Assembly: GCA_949288685.1 (NCBI GenBank)
Contig: CASELB010000022.1
Location: 1-19,381 of the forward strand
Direction of reading: 5' to 3'
Source: an uncultured bacterium
GTDB taxonomy: Bacteria > Cyanobacteriota > Vampirovibrionia > Gastranaerophilales > Gastranaerophilaceae
Length of the DNA: 19,381 nt
Numbering within the stretch: position 1 is the stretch's first letter; each line of letters opens with the position of its first letter. The notes beneath the pieces were generated by a model. The model saw nothing but the letters and a program-made list of their open reading frames with translations. It was not told where the DNA came from and did no database searches. The translations under genes were made by a program, and so were the position numbers. Shown piece by piece: positions 1 through 7,351 of this stretch.

Positions 1-304
1 CTCCCTTGCTATTTTTTATTGTTTTCTCACGGGCAATTCGCCAAGCGCTGATTTTTCAAATCCCGCTCTCTACTGGCTCTGGTCCGTAGGTTGCGGTAAA
101 TTAAAATTTACCGCAACAAAAATGTCTCGATAATCAAAGGTTATTAAAACCTACTAATCTAACAGTCAGTATAAATCATTCAGGAAAACTTTAAATAAAC
201 AACATGTTAATTTTTGTAACAAATATTAAAAACCGTCAAAATAAAAGTCAATTTTCATACTGCAAAAACCTTTTTATATATGTAGGTAAAAGTAGGTTTA
301 TTTT
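1..304. other. Left-edge non-coding region, unassigned
   Basis: No gene can be supported in these 304 bases. The first 120 bases are visibly richer in G+C than the rest and contain several short self-complementary segments, including a perfect hairpin at 90-117, so a structured RNA is possible, but I recognise no tRNA, tmRNA, RNase P or riboswitch signature. One + frame (2-133, ending TAA at 131-133) is open from the edge and could be the tail of a gene entering from the left, but its peptide matches nothing I know. From 130 to 304 the sequence is very AT-rich and should hold the promoter of the gene at 305. A TATATA near 276-281 is a weak -10 candidate. Confidence 0.4.
90..117. repeat. Perfect inverted repeat (hairpin)
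   Basis: GTTGCGGTAAA at 90-100 is exactly complementary to TTTACCGCAAC at 107-117, around the 6-nt loop TTAAAA. The pairing can in principle run on to a 2-nt loop. No T-tract follows on either strand, so it is not a typical intrinsic terminator. It may close off a structured RNA to its left. Confidence 0.6.
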
Positions 305-2383
305 ATGGTACAAGGTTTTGGTTCTTATTTAAACAAATATGAGTATCCGAATATCGGAACTGTAAATAATAATACCGGTTTTGGGGCTGCCGCAGTTGCG
401 CCGGTACCATTACTTAAGAATGTAGGACAAAACAACCAACTGCAAGCACCGCAATCTGATATAACTGAATTTTCGCAACAAACTATGCCTATGGGTGACG
501 AGGGGATGTTTGGCAGTCTTCAATATACGTTGCCGTTATGGTTTGTTCTAGGTAAAGGTGTTGATTTATACAATAAATACTGTACGGGAGAATATAATAA
601 ATCTCTCCCCGCTAAACTTGCACGATTCGGAGACAGGGTTTCCAATTCAAAATTACTAAATAATTCTTATGTTGAAAAAGTTGAGAATACTGTAAGCAGA
701 TCAAAACAAAATATATTAAACCGTTTAAAAAACAATTCAACAGTAATAAGAAACTTAATTGAGAACTCCACAAAACCTGAATGGGAATTTGCACGTTCAG
801 CTATGTTTACTCAGGAACAAGAGTTAGCAAATGAGTTTAATACATTATTTGAAAGATATTTAAAGGGTGGCGGCAAAAAACCGGCATTAAGACACTTAAT
901 TCCAAGCAAAGAAGAAAAGGCGTTTATTAAAAGTATACTAGGAAACAGCGCGTCTGAAATGGATAAGATAAATTGTCTGCAATTAAGACGGATTAACCCG
1001 TTGAAATACAATAATGAACAGGCAATAAAAGCTGTCCTGTCGCAGAGAGCAGCCAATCCCGAGATAATTAAAGACATATTATTGAAAGAATTAGGGTGTG
1101 ATGCCGCTACTTATGCTAAATATAAGGCAAATCCGGCTAAATATGTAAAAGAAATAAGAGAACTTGCACTTAAAGCCGGTAAAGATATGAAAGTTTATCA
1201 CGGCAATTATTCCGTAATCGGTCCCGTATTCAGACGTCAGGCAAACATGTCTCAAATAGGGAATAAACTTTTAAGTATAGCCAAAGATGCAACGGATGCG
1301 GCAGGAAACGCAGTACCGCCTAAAACAGCTCTCGGAAGAGGTGTTTCAAAAACAGTACAAGGTCTTATGCGTGGTGTAACATTCGGTGGCGGGAAACTGG
1401 GTTTGCTTATATTTGTGGCACCCGCGCTGGTTGATATGTATAAAAATGCAAAAGAAGCGCCTGAAGACCAGAAAGCAGGAACAGTAGCTTACGGTCTTGC
1501 GGAAGCTCTATCCTGGGTTGCAACATTCCCTGCAAGTATGAGATTGATGCATAAAGTCGGCGGACTTAGATACCTTGGTATGACTGCTAATCAAACAGAA
1601 CAGTACCGTCAGGCTCTTGAAAAATTTAAAGCATCCAACAAAGCAGGTGAATTTGCGACAAAAGCAGAGTTTAATAAAGCGTGGGAAAAAGTTAAAGCAA
1701 TAAAAACTCCGACAACAAAACTCAACTGGTTTGAAAAAGGATTAAAAGGGCTTGGTACTCTTATAACTCAAGACTTAGAAATGAAACCGTCATGGAAAAA
1801 TCCTAAACTCAAAGGTATTAAATCTCTCGGCAATACCTTTAGAGGGAAGAAAATCGGTAATTTCTTCCGCCACGGTGCAGGTGCTGCAGGCAAGCTCGCA
1901 TTATTCTTCGGTATAATGGGATACGTTTTAACACCGCTCATTACAAAACCGCTTGAATGGATATTTGGCAAACATTATGACCGATATGAAGAAGCAGAAA
2001 AGAAAGCAAAAGCAGCAGAAGAACAACAAGCAGCATTACCTCCGCAACAACAAGGTACATCCCAGGAAGTTATCAGCGCAATAGATAATTTTAATGCAAA
2101 TATAGAAGCTGCAAATAACAAACCGGCAACAAGTGTCATTCCTCCGCGTGAACCTAAAGTATTTGTTAAGTCACAGGGGAATATAGTACAGGATAATTCA
2201 AGATATATTCCTTCACAAGAGTGTGGAATACCAAAAGACAGCGATGAATTCAGAACATATATTCCCGTTCAATCAAACCAGATTGTACAAGTACAGGACA
2301 ATGTTAATGGACTTACTGAAATAGACAGAAGAGCGGATAATGCCGTAAAACAGGCGTATACTTTATTAAGCCGCCGCATATAA
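305..2383 (+). CDS. Unknown 692-aa membrane-associated protein
   Basis: I do not recognise this protein. The first 70 residues are low-complexity, rich in Asn, Gln and Gly, with no signal peptide. Hydrophobic stretches lie near residues 72-86, 358-378, 394-414 and 528-546 and could be membrane segments. Lys/Asn-rich helical regions fill the spaces between them. Residues 556-575 form a short charged, Ala-rich coiled-coil-like helix after the last hydrophobic segment, followed by a Pro/Gln-rich linker and a polar C-terminus. The motif WFxxGxGxDxxxK (W79 to K91) also occurs in the 105-aa protein at 16317-16634. ATG 305 is preceded by a weak purine-rich AGTAGG about 8 nt upstream. It ends 2 bp before the converging yjbQ gene. 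Codon use is even throughout, so the frame is real; function is unknown. Confidence 0.8.
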   Translation: MVQGFGSYLNKYEYPNIGTVNNNTGFGAAAVAPVPLLKNVGQNNQLQAPQSDITEFSQQTMPMGDEGMFGSLQYTLPLWFVLGKGVDLYNKYCTGEYNKSLPAKLARFGDRVSNSKLLNNSYVEKVENTVSRSKQNILNRLKNNSTVIRNLIENSTKPEWEFARSAMFTQEQELANEFNTLFERYLKGGGKKPALRHLIPSKEEKAFIKSILGNSASEMDKINCLQLRRINPLKYNNEQAIKAVLSQRAANPEIIKDILLKELGCDAATYAKYKANPAKYVKEIRELALKAGKDMKVYHGNYSVIGPVFRRQANMSQIGNKLLSIAKDATDAAGNAVPPKTALGRGVSKTVQGLMRGVTFGGGKLGLLIFVAPALVDMYKNAKEAPEDQKAGTVAYGLAEALSWVATFPASMRLMHKVGGLRYLGMTANQTEQYRQALEKFKASNKAGEFATKAEFNKAWEKVKAIKTPTTKLNWFEKGLKGLGTLITQDLEMKPSWKNPKLKGIKSLGNTFRGKKIGNFFRHGAGAAGKLALFFGIMGYVLTPLITKPLEWIFGKHYDRYEEAEKKAKAAEEQQAALPPQQQGTSQEVISAIDNFNANIEAANNKPATSVIPPREPKVFVKSQGNIVQDNSRYIPSQECGIPKDSDEFRTYIPVQSNQIVQVQDNVNGLTEIDRRADNAVKQAYTLLSRRI

Positions 2384-2385
2384 GA

Positions 2386-2802
2386 TTAATAAACTATCTG
2401 AAGACAAATATTTCTTAATCTAGGTTTATTATCAAAATCAATAAGTACAATTTGCTGCCAGGTTCCGAGGTTTAATGCACCGTTAATCAATGGTACAAAT
2501 ACGGAATTTCCGATTAAGGCCGCTCTTATGTGCGCATAACCGTTCCCGTCATGCCAGAGATCATCGTGGTGATATGTTTCTCCTGCCGGGGCTATCTTTT
2601 CAAGAACTTCATACAGGTCTTTAACCAATCCGTCTTCATATTCTATTGTAGTTATAGCTGCCGTAGAGCCTGCAATGTGAACAGTTACAAGTGCATCTTT
2701 CAATGAATGTCTATAAACAGCGTTTTGAACATTCTTTGTAATATCAATAATATCTGTGTGCCCCTCTGTATGAATTGTAAAGTTTTCATTAATGATAGTC
2801 AT
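2386..2802 (-). CDS. yjbQ: YjbQ / UPF0047 family protein
   Basis: A 138-residue protein of the YjbQ (UPF0047) family, small cytosolic proteins of about 130-140 residues. Some members have weak thiamine-phosphate synthase activity in vitro, but the true role is unsettled. Family landmarks are present: H42 in the central strand, the segment H84-DGNGYAH-91 carrying the conserved putative ligand-binding histidines, and NGALNLGTWQQI near 107-118, followed by the Arg-containing C-terminal strand. The length is that of the family and the ends look intact. It converges on the gene at 305-2383 with a 2-bp gap, and is divergent from the HAD phosphatase at 2890. Upstream of the ATG only a weak GGGG/GGGAA stretch resembles a ribosome binding site. 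Confidence 0.9.
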   Translation of the reverse strand: MTIINENFTIHTEGHTDIIDITKNVQNAVYRHSLKDALVTVHIAGSTAAITTIEYEDGLVKDLYEVLEKIAPAGETYHHDDLWHDGNGYAHIRAALIGNSVFVPLINGALNLGTWQQIVLIDFDNKPRLRNICLQIVY

Positions 2803-2874
2803 TTCCCGTATCTACCCCTAATGTTTAGTTTTATAATTTAACATAATATAAAAAACAAAAAATAAACTCAACTA

Positions 2875-2883
2875 TGTTATAAT
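2875..2883 (+). promoter_or_regulatory. Extended -10 promoter of the HAD phosphatase gene
   Basis: TGTTATAAT is a perfect extended -10 box (TG-N-TATAAT). It ends 6 nt before the ATG at 2890, so transcription should begin at or within a base or two of the start codon. No -35 hexamer is visible at the right distance and there is no room for a Shine-Dalgarno, so the mRNA is probably leaderless. Confidence 0.65.
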
Positions 2884-2889
2884 CATTAT

Positions 2890-3534
2890 ATGGAAAAGAG
2901 TATTATATTTGATCTTGACGGAACACTTCTTTATACGCTTGAGGATTTGCAAACGGCGGTTAACAGAGCGCTAAAAGCATTTAATTTTAAAGAGCGTACG
3001 CTTGAAGAAGTCAGAAACTTTGTTGGAAACGGTGTAATAATATTAATGGAACGTGCAATTCCTGACGGGCGTAATAATCCTGATTTTGCGGACTGTTTGC
3101 AGGCTTTTTACAATAATTACAGCGGTAATGTTAATGAGAAAACACGTCCGTATGCCGGGATTCCTGAAATGCTTAATACTCTTAAATCAAAAGGCGTAAG
3201 ACTTGCTGTAAATTCTAATAAATATGATGCGGCTGTTAAAGATTTGTGCAGGATTTATTTTCCGCAAATAGAAATAGCGGTAGGAGCAAGGGAAGGTATT
3301 GATATAAAGCCGGCACCGTACGGGGTTAATGATATTCTTAAGTATTTAAAAACTGACAGGTCAAACGCATTTTTTGCAGGAGATTCCTCTGTTGATATTA
3401 TGACCGCTAAAAATTCAGGTCTAAAATCTATCGGAGTAACCTGGGGATATCGTTCCAAAGAGAGTCTTATTGAAGCTGGTGCTGACTATATTATTGATAA
3501 ACCTGAAAAAATTATTGAAATAGTTTCCGGTTAA
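2890..3534 (+). CDS. gph: HAD-superfamily phosphatase, phosphoglycolate phosphatase-like
   Basis: A 214-residue haloacid-dehalogenase phosphatase with a helical cap between motifs I and II (subclass IA), closest in pattern to phosphoglycolate phosphatase. Such enzymes hydrolyse small phosphate monoesters in the cytoplasm. The four motifs are present: DLDGTL at residues 8-13 (nucleophile D8, general acid/base D10), S109-N110-K111, K140 followed by Pro, and GDSSVD at 164-169. The start cannot lie further downstream because the nucleophile is residue 8, which fixes ATG 2890 although no ribosome binding site precedes it. The gene stands alone, divergent from yjbQ and converging on the KdsC-like gene with a 4-bp gap. 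The true substrate could differ, since many HAD paralogues share this layout. Confidence 0.85.
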   Translation: MEKSIIFDLDGTLLYTLEDLQTAVNRALKAFNFKERTLEEVRNFVGNGVIILMERAIPDGRNNPDFADCLQAFYNNYSGNVNEKTRPYAGIPEMLNTLKSKGVRLAVNSNKYDAAVKDLCRIYFPQIEIAVGAREGIDIKPAPYGVNDILKYLKTDRSNAFFAGDSSVDIMTAKNSGLKSIGVTWGYRSKESLIEAGADYIIDKPEKIIEIVSG

Positions 3535-3538
3535 AGAA

Positions 3539-4015
3539 TTACTTAACAAGCGCATCTGCCACTTCCCGAAAAGCACCTTCTCCGCTTTTTGCATTTGTTA
3601 CTTGTATTCCTTCAACAGCTTTAACCTTTTCAACAGCACCCGGAACAGTTATTTTATATTTAGCGTAATTCAGAGAGTCTACATCATTGATATCATCACC
3701 AATATATACATACTCATCCTGTGTTAGTGAATATTTATCAATAATTGATTTTAAAACATCAATTTTTTTCCTTATTCCCTGATGTATTTCCTGAATATCA
3801 AATTTTTTGGAAAGTAATTCTATAGCCGAATTTGTTTCACCGGATATAACAGCAATATGATATCCGTTTTTTTTGAGTATAGACATTCCCATTACATCTT
3901 TGAAATTGACCCGCCTTGAAATACGTCCGTCGGCGTCAATATACGCACAGTTATCAGTCATTATTCCGTCAAAATCGGTTATTACCCATTTAATTGTATC
4001 TGGAAGTTTTATCAT
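3539..4015 (-). CDS. KdsC-like HAD phosphatase (sugar acid phosphatase)
   Basis: A 158-residue capless HAD phosphatase (subclass C0), the size of KdsC, which removes the 8-phosphate from KDO-8-P. Motif I is DFDGIMTD with D14 and D16. Motif II is SGE near residues 58-60. A conserved Lys lies around 83-84 in the HQG..KK segment. Motif IV is GDDINDVD at 106-113, and the C-terminus carries the KdsC-type GEGAFREVADAL. Capless members form tetramers in which a neighbouring subunit covers the active site. Its ATG overlaps the stop of the upstream NeuB-family gene by 4 bp (ATGA), so the two are almost certainly co-translated. From that context it more likely dephosphorylates a nonulosonic acid 9-phosphate than KDO-8-P, as in the Bacteroides thetaiotaomicron KDN-9-phosphate synthase/phosphatase pair. 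That substrate is an inference. Confidence 0.85.
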   Translation of the reverse strand: MIKLPDTIKWVITDFDGIMTDNCAYIDADGRISRRVNFKDVMGMSILKKNGYHIAVISGETNSAIELLSKKFDIQEIHQGIRKKIDVLKSIIDKYSLTQDEYVYIGDDINDVDSLNYAKYKITVPGAVEKVKAVEGIQVTNAKSGEGAFREVADALVK

Positions 4016-4878
4016 TTCACCCTTCTTAATTTTTCTATAATCGGTTTTTCTCTGTCATAAATACATTTTTCTCCGTCACCTAAAAACAGAGGTACATTTC
4101 TTATATCGCGAACAAGGTGTGCAAGTCCGTTTTTTTCAAGACTGGCAGCCTGATCAGAGCCCCAGTTGGTTCTGTCAAGTGTAATGTGGCGTTCTAGAGA
4201 ACAAGCGCCGAGTACAACAGCAATAAGTGACGGAGCAAGTCCGCGCTCATGACCTGAAAAACCTACCGGACAATTAAATTTGTTTTTCAATGCAGGTATA
4301 ACCTTAAGATTCTGTTCATCATTGTTACTGGGATATGTTGATGTACAGTGATAAATTATAATATTTTCATCACCCAGAATATTTACAGCATGTTCTATTT
4401 GTTCCATTGTACTCATCCCGGTTGATAAAAGAATAGGTTTTCCTTTAGATTTTGTATACTCTAACAAATTATCATCGGTTAAAGAAGCAGAAGCTATTTT
4501 ATAACAGGGCGGATTATATCTTTCAATAAAGTCAACAGAACCTTCATCCCAGCAGGAAGCAAACCACATAATGCCTTTTTCTTTACAATAATTGTCAATT
4601 TCGGTATATTCCGTTTCTCCGAATTCCAATCCGCGTTTTAAGTCTCCGTTTGTATTTCCGAATACGCTTTTACGCTCTTTTGCCAGTTCCTCTTTTGTAT
4701 AAACTACATCTATTGTTCTTTTCTGGAATTTAACGGCATCACACCCGCAATCTATTGCCATATCAATAAGAGATTTTGCCATTTTAAGGCTGCCGTTATG
4801 ATTTATACCTATTTCAGCAATAATGAAGCACGGCTGACCGTCTCCAACCAATCTGTTTCCTATTTTTACACTCTTCAT
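4012..4878 (-). CDS. neuB: NeuB-family sialic/nonulosonic acid synthase lacking the SAF domain
   Basis: A 288-residue TIM-barrel synthase that condenses phosphoenolpyruvate with an N-acyl hexosamine or related sugar to give a nine-carbon acid. Family landmarks: AEIGINHNG at 21-29, DAVKFQKR at 47-54, then in order STGMST, CTSTYP, GFSGHERG and ERHITLD. The histidines of the last two motifs are the usual metal ligands. Typical NeuB is about 340-350 residues with a C-terminal antifreeze-like (SAF) domain that closes the active site of the partner subunit. Here the protein ends after a KLRR motif and has no SAF domain, as in a known short branch of the family. It starts 6 bp after the fliO stop and overlaps the KdsC-like gene by 4 bp. 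No CMP-sugar synthetase is in the window. The exact sugar cannot be read from the sequence. Confidence 0.85.
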   Translation of the reverse strand: MKSVKIGNRLVGDGQPCFIIAEIGINHNGSLKMAKSLIDMAIDCGCDAVKFQKRTIDVVYTKEELAKERKSVFGNTNGDLKRGLEFGETEYTEIDNYCKEKGIMWFASCWDEGSVDFIERYNPPCYKIASASLTDDNLLEYTKSKGKPILLSTGMSTMEQIEHAVNILGDENIIIYHCTSTYPSNNDEQNLKVIPALKNKFNCPVGFSGHERGLAPSLIAVVLGACSLERHITLDRTNWGSDQAASLEKNGLAHLVRDIRNVPLFLGDGEKCIYDREKPIIEKLRRVK

Positions 4879-4884
4879 GAATTT

Positions 4885-5364
4885 TTACCTTAAATATTTT
4901 TTATAAAGACCAAAATTTTCATCTTCTTCCCGAACTCCGAACTTTTCAACATCACTCTCAGTTATTGTCCTATTATCAGTTTGAACTTCCGGTTGTTCGT
5001 TTTCAGACAAATCTTTTATTAAATGAATAGAATTGGCGGACGCTCCAATAATCATTTTTCGCCCGTCAAGCTCTATTACATGCAATGTCTTATTTGAGCC
5101 TAAAGGAGTTGTTGAAAGTATTGTTATTTTATCTTTTGCAAAATCTATATTTTGCGCTTTAAGAGTTTTCAGACCAAAATGATTGAGTTTGTTATAAACA
5201 ATTCCTGTAACATAGATTAAACAAATAACAAAAATAAGTGACAGGAAAACAGACAAATATCCGGGTTCATGCGACTGTCTTAATGTATCCTTAAGCGGTT
5301 CCGCAAATGACGGAAGAACATTAAATATAGATATTAACGGTATTAAATACTTAATCATACTCAC
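4885..5364 (-). CDS. fliO: Flagellar biosynthesis protein FliO-like
   Basis: A 159-residue protein with an N-terminal hydrophobic signal-like segment (about 3-21), a second membrane segment at about 37-57, and then a cytoplasmic domain. Residues 78-118 match the FliO core: a strand ending in LSTTPLG, then K-T-L-x-V-x-E-L-D-G-R-K, then a glycine strand leading into IHLIKDL. FliO helps assemble the flagellar type III export gate (FliP/Q/R). The C-terminal 40 residues are acidic and probably disordered. Start choice: GTG 5364 fits a leaderless mRNA from the -10 box just upstream; ATG 5358, two codons later, is the alternative and changes little. No other flagellar gene is in the window; the downstream partners are the NeuB-family synthase and the phosphatase. 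Confidence 0.78.
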   Translation of the reverse strand: MSMIKYLIPLISIFNVLPSFAEPLKDTLRQSHEPGYLSVFLSLIFVICLIYVTGIVYNKLNHFGLKTLKAQNIDFAKDKITILSTTPLGSNKTLHVIELDGRKMIIGASANSIHLIKDLSENEQPEVQTDNRTITESDVEKFGVREEDENFGLYKKYLR

Positions 5365-5371
5365 GGGAACT

Positions 5372-5400
5372 ATTATACCACAGTGAAAATTTGAGGTAAA
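5372..5400 (-). promoter_or_regulatory. Promoter of the fliO-neuB operon
   Basis: On the minus strand TGGTATAAT (5380 down to 5372) is an extended -10 box, with TTTACC (5400-5395) as a partial -35 at 17-bp spacing. The -10 ends 7 nt before GTG 5364, so the transcript is likely leaderless. It separates the fliO operon from the methyltransferase gene ending at 5403. Confidence 0.6.
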
Positions 5401-5402
5401 TA

Positions 5403-6335
5403 TTAACCACCTATACTTGTAATATGCGCAGAAGTTTCAAAATTATTTTTAGCTTCTTCAAGCCTTTTTAAAGAAACATCAAAATACTTTTTATTTTGTT
5501 CAAAACCGATAAAATGACGGTTCAATTCCAATGCAGCAACCAGAGTCGTTGAACTGCCTGCAAACGGATCAAGGATGGTTTGCCCCTCTCTGGTAGTCAA
5601 TTCTATTAACAACTTCATCAAATTTAACGGTTTTTGCGTCGGATGAAGTCCTTTATCGCCTTTTTCTGACTCAATAGTAATTATATTGTTTGTTTGCTGT
5701 CCGTATTTTTGTAAAATTCCCTCATTATATGCCCCTAAGCTGTATTCCAAAACATTATCAGCCAGAGTTCCGCCTATTTTATACGGTTTCATAAACCATA
5801 AAATCGGTTCAAAAACAGGTCTTAAATTTCCTACTTTCCAACCCGCCCATTCTTGAGAAGAAGTAAAATCCTGTCTCCTGTCAAAAACACAGCTAATATG
5901 CTGCGCTCTATGTGCAGCTTTTTGCTTATTCCAGCCCAGCATATCTTTATAAATAAATCCTGCATCTTCAAAAGCACAGATACACCTGTGTGCCAGCCTT
6001 CTGCCGGCAAATACAAAAACACTACCGCCGGGTTTTATTACATTAAGCCAATTCCCAACCCAGGAAGAAACCCAGTCATAGTATTGTTTAGGAATTAACT
6101 TATCTGATTCAGACCATCCGTTTAGGGGTTTTCCCCGTTTTTTAAAAATATTACCGGCTTGTAACTGTGCAGGGCTCGCACCCAGAAGTGCTGAATTTGT
6201 ATTACTATGCAAAACATCCCATTCCTCTGTAGAAATACCATAAGGTATATCACTTAAAATCAGGTCGATAGTATTATTTTCTATGTTTTTTATTAATTCT
6301 CTACAATCGCCGTTATATATATTATCTATGTACAT
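5403..6335 (-). CDS. hindIIIM: HindIII-family N6-adenine DNA methyltransferase
   Basis: A 310-residue DNA methyltransferase with motifs in the beta-class order: the catalytic motif IV near the N-terminus (S-DIPYG, residues 28-33, a DPPY variant) and the S-adenosylmethionine motif I near the C-terminus (DPFAGSSTT, 256-264). HPTQKP at 231-236, typical of beta-class enzymes, lies before it. KPGGSVFVFAG (101-111) is the strand after motif IV. It should methylate adenine in AAGCTT and protect the host from the partner nuclease. This specificity rests on the partner and on its size, which is close to the roughly 309 residues I recall for M.HindIII. Its ATG lies inside the nuclease gene (14-bp overlap, different frame) and has its own ribosome binding site, AGAGGA, so it need not depend fully on coupling. 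Confidence 0.9.
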   Translation of the reverse strand: MYIDNIYNGDCRELIKNIENNTIDLILSDIPYGISTEEWDVLHSNTNSALLGASPAQLQAGNIFKKRGKPLNGWSESDKLIPKQYYDWVSSWVGNWLNVIKPGGSVFVFAGRRLAHRCICAFEDAGFIYKDMLGWNKQKAAHRAQHISCVFDRRQDFTSSQEWAGWKVGNLRPVFEPILWFMKPYKIGGTLADNVLEYSLGAYNEGILQKYGQQTNNIITIESEKGDKGLHPTQKPLNLMKLLIELTTREGQTILDPFAGSSTTLVAALELNRHFIGFEQNKKYFDVSLKRLEEAKNNFETSAHITSIGG

Positions 6336-7215
6336 ATTGTCCTCTTAATTGGTTTATATATGAGTTGATTGAATTAATTTTTTCATTTAATTTTAATGAT
6401 TTAATCAACATTTCAATCGCTTCTTCTCTTGAATAATTTTTAATCACTTTTATTTTGGTTTGCCAGTAATTAATCTCTTCTTCTCCCCGATTGATTATTT
6501 CTTGTTTGAAAATATTAAGTGCCTTTTCAAATTCTGCATCGGAGTAATTTAACATATTTTTTATATAATTATTTTGTTTATTAAGAAAACAAAGATTTTT
6601 ATCTTGGATTGTTGTTGTTTCGGAAATAACAGCACTCATATTCCATAAGTTTTCAAGAGAATAATTTACAGTTTCTTTTACATTACACTCTAATAACATA
6701 CTAAAATATTCCCAAGAAAATAATAAAACATTCCCGTTTAGAGCTTGACCGTATATTTGACTTTTTATTTTAGGATATTGAAAATAAGGACAGCACAAAA
6801 CGCTATAATCATTTACACCCTTCCAATGCACCATTGATTCAACTTTAAAATCTTTTTGGTTTTTAGCAGTCCTGCTTAACCTGAAAGCCTTTGCATCCGC
6901 AACTAATGAATAATTATGAAATACACTTTGCGCAATAACATCTGCACAGTTTGCTCTTTCTTTTAACACATTTGCTTTTAAACCAAGCTCTAAAAAACAT
7001 TTAGCAAGTATAATATCTGAAACTTTTGTATATAACTTTTCCTCACTTGAGTCGTGCTCAATATCTTCCGGAATAGAACCTATTTCTGCAATTATCGGAA
7101 TAAAACCGTTTTTATCCAGACCGAATATTACTTCTTGAATTCTATCACAAGAAGTTTGAAAATCATCTTCTGATATAGCTTGTTTTATCAACTTCCTTAA
7201 TTCGTAAAATTGCAT
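6322..7215 (-). CDS. hindIIIR: HindIII-family type II restriction endonuclease
   Basis: A 297-residue protein that closely matches the HindIII endonuclease (300 residues) as I remember it. The block FRLSRTAKNQKDFKV (111-125) appears identical, and VLLFSWE and KSQI follow at similar spacing. HindIII catalytic residues D108, D123 and K125 correspond to D92, D107 and K109 here, a constant offset of 16. It should cut A^AGCTT. The C-terminal part (about 235-290) is helical, with the Y-S-R-E-E-A-I-E segment also seen in HindIII. ATG 7215 has the strongest Shine-Dalgarno in the window (GGAGGGGG, 4 nt away). It is the first gene of a two-gene operon. The block is probably horizontally acquired: the family is sporadic, it sits beside a decayed gene, and its ribosome binding site is unlike its neighbours'. 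There are no frameshifts, so it looks active. Confidence 0.93.
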   Translation of the reverse strand: MQFYELRKLIKQAISEDDFQTSCDRIQEVIFGLDKNGFIPIIAEIGSIPEDIEHDSSEEKLYTKVSDIILAKCFLELGLKANVLKERANCADVIAQSVFHNYSLVADAKAFRLSRTAKNQKDFKVESMVHWKGVNDYSVLCCPYFQYPKIKSQIYGQALNGNVLLFSWEYFSMLLECNVKETVNYSLENLWNMSAVISETTTIQDKNLCFLNKQNNYIKNMLNYSDAEFEKALNIFKQEIINRGEEEINYWQTKIKVIKNYSREEAIEMLIKSLKLNEKINSINSYINQLRGQYVHR

Positions 7216-7239
7216 TAATCCCCCTCCGAGCGGTCATGT

Positions 7240-7281
7240 AAAATTGTACATCTTATAAATTATTATATCAAAATTGTACAT
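7240..7281. repeat. Twin 12-bp direct repeats, candidate operator of the R-M operon
   Basis: AAAATTGTACAT occurs at 7240-7251 and again at 7270-7281, exactly 30 bp apart, about three helical turns. Each contains the palindrome TGTACA. On the minus strand the first copy abuts the extended -10 of the endonuclease promoter and the second lies just after the expected transcription start (about 7255). That is where a repressor would block RNA polymerase. No controller (C) gene is seen. Confidence 0.6.
7262..7270 (-). promoter_or_regulatory. Extended -10 promoter of the restriction-modification operon
   Basis: On the minus strand TGATATAAT (7270 down to 7262) is a full extended -10 box about 46 nt before the endonuclease ATG, so unlike several neighbours this mRNA has a leader. 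A poor -35 candidate, TTGTGT, lies 19-20 bp upstream. The box is framed by the twin repeats at 7240-7251 and 7270-7281. Confidence 0.65.
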
Positions 7282-7317
7282 GATATACACAAGATTAAAG
7301 ATATATTTACAAACATC

Positions 7318-7344
7318 TTGATACAAATTATTTTATAGTAAAAT
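7318..7344 (+). promoter_or_regulatory. Possible promoter remnant of the AAA+ pseudogene
   Basis: TTGATA (7318-7323) and TAAAAT (7339-7344) are 15 bp apart, and the second box ends 7 nt before ATG 7352. The spacing is short, so this is only a candidate. It faces away from the restriction-modification promoter. Confidence 0.3.
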
Positions 7345-7351
7345 AATAACT

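Noticed and set aside
2..133. Open + frame at the left edge as the tail of a protein gene
   Set aside because: Only 43 codons, no recognisable sequence, and it overlaps a perfect hairpin. It cannot be decided without upstream sequence.
6328..6335. ATGTACAT at the methyltransferase start as a third operator copy
   Set aside because: It shares only the TGTACA core, which occurs elsewhere in the window (for example near 2284, 4343 and 8655), so it is likely chance.
7240..7281. Possible CRISPR array from repeats 30 bp apart
   Set aside because: Only two 12-bp copies, no third unit and no cas genes; a promoter operator fits better.
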